Position numbers and translations under genes: made by a program | Source: Roseivirga sp. | GTDB taxonomy: Bacteria; Bacteroidota; Bacteroidia; Cytophagales; Cyclobacteriaceae | Assembly: GCA_029262895.1 (NCBI GenBank) | Contig: JAJCYM010000086.1 | Coordinates: forward strand, 62,001-126,000 | Length of the DNA: 64,000 bases | Direction of reading: 5' to 3' | The notes under the pieces: generated by a model | What the model saw: only the letters and a program-made list of their open reading frames with translations | Databases searched by the model: none | What the model was told of the DNA's origin: nothing | Part shown: piece by piece, positions 58,436 through 64,000 of the stretch | How the letters are laid out: each line of letters begins with the position of its first letter | Numbering within the stretch: position 1 is the stretch's first letter

Positions 58436-59026
58436 ATGAAAACAATTTGCAAATATCTTTTAGTCACCACTTTGGTGCTTTTTACAGCTTGTGGTAGTGG
58501 TGACGATGAGTCACCAACGCCAAGTAACGATTGCACGGTCAATCCAGTAGTTGGAGTTGTAGCTAGCAAAACAGATGCAGGTGCTGGTCAGGCCAACGGT
58601 TCGGTCACTATAAATGCAACTGGTGGCAGTGGTACTTATATGTATGCTATTGACGGAGGTACTTTTCAGAATTCTAGAGTATTTAGTGATCTAGCAGCTG
58701 GTTCTTACACTATTACCGTAGAGGATAGCAACGGTTGCAGCGTCAACGTACCAGTGACAGTTGTGGAGATCTCCGCCAATGCGCCATCCTTCGCCACGGA
58801 TATTCAACCAATAGTTTCGAGTAGATGTGCCACAGCATCCTGTCATGTTCCAAACGGATCAGCTCCTTTTCCTTTGCAGAACCATGCAGAAATAAGCTCT
58901 AGAGCTGGAAGGATCAAAATCAGGACTCAGGCTCAGACAATGCCTCCTTCTGGGAGTACTCAATTAACGGGTCCACAAATCACCCTACTTGCAGCATGGG
59001 TTGATGCTGGGGCACCAAATAACTGA
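58436..59026 (+). CDS. Lipoprotein with SprB-like repeat and possible CX4CH cytochrome-like domain
   Basis: A 196-residue protein with a type II signal peptide; the lipobox LFTAC puts the lipidated Cys at 19. Residues 33-112 fit a SprB-type repeat (GSVTINATGGSGTYMYAIDG, AGSYTITVEDSNGCS). Residues 118-196 resemble the small cytochrome-like domains of the phylum: ATDIQPIVSSRCATASCH with C131, C136 and His137 (CX4CH), Met169 in TMPPSG as a possible axial ligand, and LLAAWVDAGAPNN at the end. Haem binding is inferred; the spacing is four residues, not the usual two. It lies alone between two related repeat blocks where eno and divIC would normally be close. Confidence 0.8.
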   Translation: MKTICKYLLVTTLVLFTACGSGDDESPTPSNDCTVNPVVGVVASKTDAGAGQANGSVTINATGGSGTYMYAIDGGTFQNSRVFSDLAAGSYTITVEDSNGCSVNVPVTVVEISANAPSFATDIQPIVSSRCATASCHVPNGSAPFPLQNHAEISSRAGRIKIRTQAQTMPPSGSTQLTGPQITLLAAWVDAGAPNN

Positions 59027-59064
59027 CGCAAGGAAAGTTTTTGCTTTGCCTTTTTTGCTGAAAC

Positions 59065-59340
59065 AGGAAATTAGAAAGATAGAAAAGTGGCTCTTCAAAC
59101 TGGGAGCCGCTTTTTTTGGTTCATGACCATCGGTCAGACCGCTCTTTCATGATGCAGATAGCGGTCTGACCGATAACTGGAAATGTTGCGCAAACTCAGA
59201 ATAGGAAGGTCAACTTTGTGCGTTATCCTTTTTTGTTCGCTACCCTTTTTTATGCTGAACGCTTGCGCCTAAAGCTTTCTCCGGTGGCCGAAGCCTTTGG
59301 CGAAGGACTCAGCGTTGGAGCAGGCACGAAGCATCTCTTA
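59065..59340. repeat. Intergenic repeat block B (third unit)
   Basis: It starts with a near-copy of the end of the eno region: GAAATTAGAAAGATAGAAAA, then TGGCTC/GGGAGCCGC and T7. It continues with the perfect palindrome, CAAACTCAGAATAGGAA, CTTTTTTATGCTGAACGC and CAGCGTTGGAGCAGGCACGA. A GCCGAAGCCTTTGGCGAAGG segment is unique to this copy. The terminator-like part can end the lipoprotein transcript. Confidence 0.8.
59129..59174. repeat. Palindromic element, copy 2 (perfect arms)
   Basis: ATCGGTCAGACCGCT at 59129-59143 and AGCGGTCTGACCGAT at 59160-59174 form a perfect 15-bp inverted repeat with a 16-nt loop. The flanking GACC and the final GACC of the element form a short direct repeat. Deletion between them would give exactly the form seen in the first unit of block A. 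Confidence 0.75.
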
Positions 59341-59395
59341 CAACGGCTATTTACAATAATGTAGATGTCAAAAACAACTGAGCCAAAGTGTAGCG

Positions 59396-59428
59396 TTTGA
59401 CATTGTCCTAAAAAGTTAGTTACTTTTG
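59396..59428 (+). promoter_or_regulatory. Promoter of the divIC-like gene (predicted leaderless)
   Basis: TTTG at 59396-59399, 21 bp, then TACTTTTG at 59421-59428. The box ends 4 bp before the ATG at 59433, so the RNA would start at or within a base or two of the start codon. Confidence 0.6.
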
Positions 59429-59432
59429 TAGC

Positions 59433-59729
59433 ATGAAGCCTTTCACCAAACTTCCACGGTTCGTAAAGAACTACTATTTCCTCTTTGGTCTTTTTTTTGT
59501 GATTTGGATGTCCTTTGTTGACACCAATGACTTTCTCACGCAAATGAGACTGACGCAAAAATTGAACAATCTTAAAAATCAAAAAGAATACTACAAAGAG
59601 AAGAAGGTGGAAGTAATTAAGAACAGGGAAGAGCTTACTACCAATAAGGAGTTGTTAGAGAAATTTGCCCGGGAAAACTATTTAATGAAAAGGCCAAGCG
59701 AAGATTTGTATGTCGTGGTGGAAAAATAA
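59433..59729 (+). CDS. DivIC/FtsB-like septum formation initiator protein
   Basis: A 98-residue bitopic membrane protein: a short cytoplasmic start, one membrane helix (about 14-32, YYFLFGLFFVIWMSFVD), then a periplasmic coiled coil (35-80, LTQKLNNLKNQKEYYKEKK) and the ARENYLMKRPSEDLYVV end typical of the family. It bridges divisome proteins FtsL and FtsQ-type partners. In many bacteria it follows eno directly; here about 1.5 kb of repeats and a lipoprotein gene lie between. A terminator follows. Confidence 0.9.
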   Translation: MKPFTKLPRFVKNYYFLFGLFFVIWMSFVDTNDFLTQMRLTQKLNNLKNQKEYYKEKKVEVIKNREELTTNKELLEKFARENYLMKRPSEDLYVVVEK

Positions 59730-59751
59730 TTTTGAGAAAAAAACCATTATT

Positions 59752-59775
59752 AAAGTCCTCTTTTGAGGACTTTTT
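59752..59775 (+). terminator. Terminator after the divIC-like gene
   Basis: AAAGTCCTC (59752-59760) pairs with GAGGACTTT (59765-59773) over a TTTT loop and ends in T. It lies only 15 bp before the next start codon, so the downstream gene would depend on read-through or a promoter inside the stem. Confidence 0.85.
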
Positions 59776-59789
59776 CGTTATTAGCTATT

Positions 59790-60350
59790 ATGAATAGAGT
59801 TTTAAGCATCATTGTCTGTTTGGTACTGTTTTCTCAGCTCTCTCAGGCCCAAAATTATTACGAAGAAGTTCAGGATTCGGTCCCACAAGGGCGGAAAGTT
59901 TTTTTTGGCGGTAATATGCAGTTCAATATTTTCGGGAATTCCAGATTTATAGGCGCCTCTCCGTTAATGGGGTATAGATTTACACCCCAATTTTCGATGG
60001 GTCTCGGGGCAACATATTTGTATGTTGAAAGAGAATTTGGATTCCCCGGTCAGCAAACCTTTAAGGTGTCTTCAAATCAATATGGTGGGAGAATTTTTGG
60101 TAGGTTTCGTGTGGATGCGGCTACTTTCATTCATACAGAATTTGAAACTTTGAATGTTGAACTTGGCTCGGGTGTTGGAGATGAAACATTGCGTGAATGG
60201 GTGCCTGGTTTTTTCATAGGAGCAGGAATGTTGAGGCCATTCTTTGCCAATGCTGGACTTAATGTGACGGTCTTATACAATGTGCTCCATGACAATTTCA
60301 AAAGCCCTTATGGTAGTCCTTGGGTTATTCGTGGAGGAGTAATCTTATAA
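59790..60350 (+). CDS. Predicted outer-membrane beta-barrel-like protein
   Basis: A 186-residue protein with a signal peptide (MNRVLSIIVCLVLFSQLSQAQ) and alternating hydrophobic/aromatic strands with Gly-rich turns (PLMGYRFTPQFSMGLGATYL, YGGRIFGRFRVDAATFIHTE), ending GSPWVIRGGVIL. The pattern suits a small outer-membrane barrel, but I cannot name the family. The frame is open from a TTG at 59763 inside the terminator stem; I chose the ATG at 59790, which starts the signal peptide. Its last codons overlap the convergent oxidoreductase gene. Confidence 0.7.
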   Translation: MNRVLSIIVCLVLFSQLSQAQNYYEEVQDSVPQGRKVFFGGNMQFNIFGNSRFIGASPLMGYRFTPQFSMGLGATYLYVEREFGFPGQQTFKVSSNQYGGRIFGRFRVDAATFIHTEFETLNVELGSGVGDETLREWVPGFFIGAGMLRPFFANAGLNVTVLYNVLHDNFKSPYGSPWVIRGGVIL

Positions 60351-61424
60351 AGACAAATCGAATTTTTCAGCTAATTCACTGAGGTCTTTGACAACAGGGT
60401 CAAGAAGTGGAATGCCTGTTGACCTTCTTTCCTTTTCCATTTTTCTTTCCACGTCTCCCGGAATCTGTACAGGCTGCAACGGATCTGCTGCCTCAGAATT
60501 TCTAAAACGTCTGATCCAGGTATCCATATGCTGTTTGAATTCATTTGCCGGTCTGAAGGCATCAACACGCATGGCACCAAAGAAGTGGCCAAGGCCTTCA
60601 CCTACTGGATTATCTGAGGGCTCCAGAAAGCTCACAAAAGGAGGCACCCAAGGGCCATAATTTGCCCCGGAAAGGACTGCTGAAAAAATATCGACCACAG
60701 AACCAAGAATATAACCTTTATGGCTGCCGTGCTCTCGATCTCCACCAAGAGGCAAAAGAGCGCCACCTTCCTTTACACCCGAGGCGTTCGTGGTGGGCAA
60801 ACCATCTTTATTCTGAACCCAGCCTTGGGGTGCTTCCTGCCCCTTTCTTTGCAGCATTTCCAATTTGCCATTGGCAGCCGTGGTTGTGGCCATGTCACCT
60901 ACAAAAGGAGGCTCTTCATTGGCCGGGATGGAGACAGAAATGGGGTTAGTACCGAGTAAGCGCTCCTTTGAAAAAGTAGGGGAGACTAACGGACTAGCAT
61001 TTGTCATGGAAATTCCAATCATATCTTGGGCAGTGGCCATCATAGAATGATAACCTGCGATGCCATAATGATTAGAGTTTTTAACCGATACCCAGCCGGT
61101 ACCGACTTGTCGGGCTTTTTCCATGGCCACTTCCATGGCAAATGGGGCAACTACCAAACCTAAACCTGCATCACCATCAACTACAGCTGTACTTGGTGTT
61201 TCGTGCACCACATGGATATTTGGTCTGGCATTGATTCTCTCTTTTTCCCAAAGCCTAATGTATCCACTCAATCGGGCAACCCCATGGGAATCCACACCAC
61301 GCAGATCAGCGGAAAGTAAGACCTTAGAGGCGATAAGGGCATGTTCTTCTGAGCAGCCAATGCTGACAAAGACAGACTTAGAGAAATCGAAAAGGTGCTG
61401 GTATGAAAAATTTCTGGCTTCCAA
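60345..61424 (-). CDS. Ldh-family (malate/L-lactate-type) NAD(P)-dependent oxidoreductase
   Basis: A 359-residue member of the type 2 malate/L-lactate dehydrogenase family, not related to classical Rossmann LDH. Signatures: ADLRGVDSHGVARLSGYI, GLGLVVAPFAMEVAMEKARQ, the conserved NSNHYGIAGYHSMMA with the catalytic His, LGTNPISVSIPA, and GSHKGYILGSVVDIFSAVLS. Members oxidise 2-hydroxyacids such as malate, lactate, sulfolactate or ureidoglycolate; the specific substrate cannot be fixed. It starts 5 bp after the ppx-like gene and ends in a TTATAA that is also the end of the convergent gene. Confidence 0.92.
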   Translation of the reverse strand: MEARNFSYQHLFDFSKSVFVSIGCSEEHALIASKVLLSADLRGVDSHGVARLSGYIRLWEKERINARPNIHVVHETPSTAVVDGDAGLGLVVAPFAMEVAMEKARQVGTGWVSVKNSNHYGIAGYHSMMATAQDMIGISMTNASPLVSPTFSKERLLGTNPISVSIPANEEPPFVGDMATTTAANGKLEMLQRKGQEAPQGWVQNKDGLPTTNASGVKEGGALLPLGGDREHGSHKGYILGSVVDIFSAVLSGANYGPWVPPFVSFLEPSDNPVGEGLGHFFGAMRVDAFRPANEFKQHMDTWIRRFRNSEAADPLQPVQIPGDVERKMEKERRSTGIPLLDPVVKDLSELAEKFDLSL

Positions 61425-61429
61425 GGTTA

Positions 61430-62368
61430 TTAATCTGTAATTGATACGGTTTGATGATCATGAAATATTACCCCTTCTTTAAGAGCATAAGCACAAGCGG
61501 TGAACTCATTCAATTCCAATTTGCTCAATACAAAATCAATGAGGCAACTGGCCACGACAATCATATCAACACGCATGGTGACCATACCCGGGATAGCCAA
61601 TCGCTCCTCACGATTTTTACCGATAAGTTCCAAATTGATTCTTTTAAAGGCAGAAACAGGAATCTGAAAAAATCTGGAATTGTCATCAGTTTCCAAACCC
61701 TGTTCATTGCAATAGATTTCTTTAATGGTGTCGAAGGTTCCGGAACATCCGATAAATGCTTGGGGCTTGTGAGTGGCAATGGCATCAATCAGTGCCTTCA
61801 ATTCTCCATTAAGCCAATCATTCAGGGTTGAAATGACTTCGGGTTTTATAGGGTCGACCTTATGGAATTTGTCCAACAACCTCTGGGCGCCAATTTCAAA
61901 ACTCCTTCTCCAAAGAATATCCTCGTCTGTGCCTATGATAAACTCCACACTACCTCCGCCAATGTCCATCATCAGCTGAGCCTCCGGAAGAAGAGGTAAA
62001 GCAGCTTTAACGCCATAATAGATTAATTCAGCTTCCCTATCTCCTGAGATCATCTCAATCACCAAACCTGTTGAAGCCCTGATATCTTCAAGAAGTTGTT
62101 TCCCGTTTTTTGCGTTGCGAATGGCACTTGTGGCCACGCCACGCACGTCAGTTACTTCGAATTGGTCAATGGTGGTTTTGAAAACCTGTAGTGTGTGCAT
62201 TGCCCTTTTATAGGCTGCCAGGGCGATGGTGCCTTTGCTTATGCCATTTTGCCCGATTTTCACAGCGATCTTTTCTTTATAAAGGGGGCGCAGAGTGTTC
62301 TTTTCTACTTCAGCAATGAAGAGATGAAAGGTGTTCGTTCCCAGATCTATAATGGCTGTTCTTTTCAT
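61430..62368 (-). CDS. Ppx/GppA-family phosphatase (exopolyphosphatase-like)
   Basis: A 312-residue member of the sugar-kinase/actin-like fold. The phosphate loops are IDLGTNTFHLFIAEV near the N-terminus and MMDIGGGSVEFIIG in the middle; SGDREAELIYYGV and the catalytic Glu region fit Ppx/GppA. It is the short form without the C-terminal HD-like domain, as is common in Bacteroidota. The family hydrolyses polyphosphate or pppGpp. It leads a two-gene operon with the Ldh-type gene and is divergent from the carboxyltransferase gene. Confidence 0.93.
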   Translation of the reverse strand: MKRTAIIDLGTNTFHLFIAEVEKNTLRPLYKEKIAVKIGQNGISKGTIALAAYKRAMHTLQVFKTTIDQFEVTDVRGVATSAIRNAKNGKQLLEDIRASTGLVIEMISGDREAELIYYGVKAALPLLPEAQLMMDIGGGSVEFIIGTDEDILWRRSFEIGAQRLLDKFHKVDPIKPEVISTLNDWLNGELKALIDAIATHKPQAFIGCSGTFDTIKEIYCNEQGLETDDNSRFFQIPVSAFKRINLELIGKNREERLAIPGMVTMRVDMIVVASCLIDFVLSKLELNEFTACAYALKEGVIFHDHQTVSITD

Positions 62369-62468
62369 GCTCTTGGAAAGAATGGCGCAAGATAAGAGAT
62401 ATCACCGAATCTTGGATATGATGATTTTTAATTAGTCTTGAGGCAGGTTCTTTTTTTGTTTTTGTCCA

Positions 62469-62476
62469 TATATTTG
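62469..62476 (+). promoter_or_regulatory. -7 box for the carboxyltransferase gene
   Basis: TATATTTG fits TAnnTTTG. The predicted start near 62481 gives a leader of about 16 nt to the ATG at 62497. No good TTTG lies at the -33 distance. The 128-bp divergent gap must also hold the ppx-like promoter, which I could not place. Confidence 0.45.
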
Positions 62477-62496
62477 ACAACGTTAAAAAGCAAGGC

Positions 62497-64000
62497 ATGT
62501 CAGAGCAAAATACCGCAGAGGCGGGTCAAGGAATACTCTCAAAAGACCAAAAACTAGAGCAACTTAACAGTAAGAATCAGGAGGCACTTCTGGGAGGAGG
62601 GCAACGGAGAATAGATTCTCAGCATAAAAAGGGTAAACTAACTGCCAGGGAGAGAATAGCCTTGCTGATTGATGAAGGCACTTTTGAAGAAATTGGAAAG
62701 TTGGTCACCCACAGAAGTACTGACTTTGGTCTGGATAAGGAGCAATACCTGGGCGATGGTGTTGTCACCGGTTACGGCAAAGTAAACGGTAGGCTTACCT
62801 ACGTATTTAGCCAGGACTTCACGGTGTTTGGAGGATCTCTCTCCGAGACCCACGCAGAAAAGATTTGCAAAATTATGGACATGGCCATGAAAAATGGAGC
62901 TCCGGTCATTGGACTTAACGATTCCGGAGGTGCCAGAATACAGGAAGGTGTTGTGAGCTTGGGTGGTTATGCGGATATATTCTATCGCAATACACGCGCA
63001 TCTGGTGTTGTGCCACAATTGTCAGCCGTAATGGGCCCATGTGCAGGAGGAGCAGTTTATTCTCCCGCCATCACCGATTTTATTTTCATGGTTGAGAATA
63101 CCTCATACATGTTTGTAACTGGTCCTAACGTAGTAAAAACAGTTACTCAGGAAGAGGTTACAGCCGAAGAATTGGGAGGAGCAAGTACGCATAGTACTAA
63201 AAGTGGTGTGACTCATTTTACTTCCGCAAACGATGCCAAGTGCATTGAGGATGTCAAAAAATTACTCTCTTATATTCCGCAAAACTGCGAGGAAGATGCT
63301 CCGGTTTACGATTATAACTTCGGTGATGAGAAACGAACCGTTCTCAATGACATTGTACCGGAAAATCCCAATCAGCCCTATGATATGCGCGAGGTTATTG
63401 AGGGAATAGTTGATGAGGACTCTTTTTTTGAAGCACATAAAAACTTTGCGGAAAATATAGTAGTTGGCTTTGCCAGAATTGGGGGGAGAAGTATTGGGAT
63501 TGTTGGAAACCAACCAGCCTCTCTCGCAGGAGTGTTAGACATTGATTCCAGTGTTAAAGGAGCACGCTTCGTGAGGTTCTGTGATAGCTTTAATGTACCT
63601 CTTTTGGTGCTTGAGGATGTGCCAGGGTTTTTACCTGGAACTGATCAGGAATGGAATGCAATCATAACCAATGGCGCAAAATTGCTTTATGCCTTCTCTG
63701 AGGCCACAGTGCCCAGAGTGACGGTCATTACACGGAAAGCCTATGGAGGCGCTTATGACGTGATGAATTCAAAACACATTGGTGCTGATTTAAACTTTGC
63801 ATGGCCAACGGCTGAAATTGCGGTGATGGGGGCAAAGGGTGCGGCAGAAATAATTTTCAAGAAAGAAATTGCTGAAGCCGACTCACCGGAAGAAAAATTG
63901 CAGGAAAAAGTGGATGATTATACCACCAAGTTTGCAAACCCCTATCGTGCAGCAAGAAGGGGTTTTATTGATGAAGTGATTGTTCCTGAGAATACCAGAA
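62497..64000 (+). CDS. Acyl-CoA (propionyl-CoA-type) carboxylase carboxyltransferase subunit, 3' end off window
   Basis: The frame runs from the ATG at 62497 ([20 protein letters not shown]) to the edge, 501 codons. Family members are about 510-520 residues, so only the end is missing. Signatures: [99 protein letters not shown] and [20 protein letters not shown]. It transfers carboxyl from carboxybiotin to propionyl- or acetyl-CoA. The biotin carrier at 22070 could be its partner; a biotin carboxylase is not in the window. Confidence 0.96.
   Translation, partial: MSEQNTAEAGQGILSKDQKLEQLNSKNQEALLGGGQRRIDSQHKKGKLTARERIALLIDEGTFEEIGKLVTHRSTDFGLDKEQYLGDGVVTGYGKVNGRLTYVFSQDFTVFGGSLSETHAEKICKIMDMAMKNGAPVIGLNDSGGARIQEGVVSLGGYADIFYRNTRASGVVPQLSAVMGPCAGGAVYSPAITDFIFMVENTSYMFVTGPNVVKTVTQEEVTAEELGGASTHSTKSGVTHFTSANDAKCIEDVKKLLSYIPQNCEEDAPVYDYNFGDEKRTVLNDIVPENPNQPYDMREVIEGIVDEDSFFEAHKNFAENIVVGFARIGGRSIGIVGNQPASLAGVLDIDSSVKGARFVRFCDSFNVPLLVLEDVPGFLPGTDQEWNAIITNGAKLLYAFSEATVPRVTVITRKAYGGAYDVMNSKHIGADLNFAWPTAEIAVMGAKGAAEIIFKKEIAEADSPEEKLQEKVDDYTTKFANPYRAARRGFIDEVIVPENTR

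Noticed and set aside
57950-59340. Repeat blocks considered as an insertion sequence with a transposase
   Set aside because: No transposase ORF and no long terminal inverted repeats; only small palindromes and non-coding units.

Overview
The window looks like a chromosome segment of a Bacteroidota bacterium, most likely order Cytophagales. Support: strong promoters fit the Bacteroidota consensus TTTG-N19-TAnnTTTG, most genes lack a Shine-Dalgarno sequence, tRNA genes do not encode CCA, rpoC is followed by a DUF3467 gene, rpsJ lies in the str operon, and families typical of the phylum are present (SprB repeat, large FtsX/MacB-like permeases). The genus cannot be fixed from the sequence alone.

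Region 1 (1-20.7 kb) is an accessory array of seven paralogous FtsX/MacB-like permeases (P1-P7 here, all minus strand), three small PadR-like repressors and one plus-strand alpha/beta hydrolase. Five permeases (P1, P2, P4, P5, P6) carry an N-terminal cytosolic prefix domain of about 70-80 residues, and all five lie in operons that begin with a PadR gene. The two without the prefix (P3, P7) have no PadR gene. PadR stop codons overlap permease start codons. P5 is a mosaic: its prefix is nearly that of P4 and its body is that of P6. No ATPase or periplasmic adaptor gene is present here. This array, with its paired operator-like repeats, is the strongest candidate for an undescribed regulatory/transport system.

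Region 2 (20.7-22.6 kb) is a minus-strand operon: biotin carrier protein, pyrH, frr.

Region 3 (22.8-57.9 kb) is the housekeeping core on the plus strand: tRNA-Tyr, -Gly and -Thr with tuf; tRNA-Trp with secE, nusG, rplK, rplA, rplJ and rplL; rpoB, rpoC and a DUF3467 gene; two small membrane ORFs; the str operon rpsL-rpsG-fusA-rpsJ; then the long S10/spc/alpha cluster from rplC to rplQ, including secY, map, infA and rpoA; then carA and eno. Promoters and terminators divide it into units. Four of the promoters are followed at once by a short hairpin at the predicted RNA 5' end.

Region 4 (57.9-64 kb) has two repeat-rich intergenic blocks flanking a lipoprotein gene (SprB-like repeat plus a possible CX4CH cytochrome-like domain), apparently inserted between eno and a DivIC/FtsB-like cell-division gene. 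After these come an outer-membrane-like protein, a convergent Ldh-family oxidoreductase and Ppx/GppA phosphatase, and a truncated acyl-CoA carboxylase carboxyltransferase gene at the right edge.
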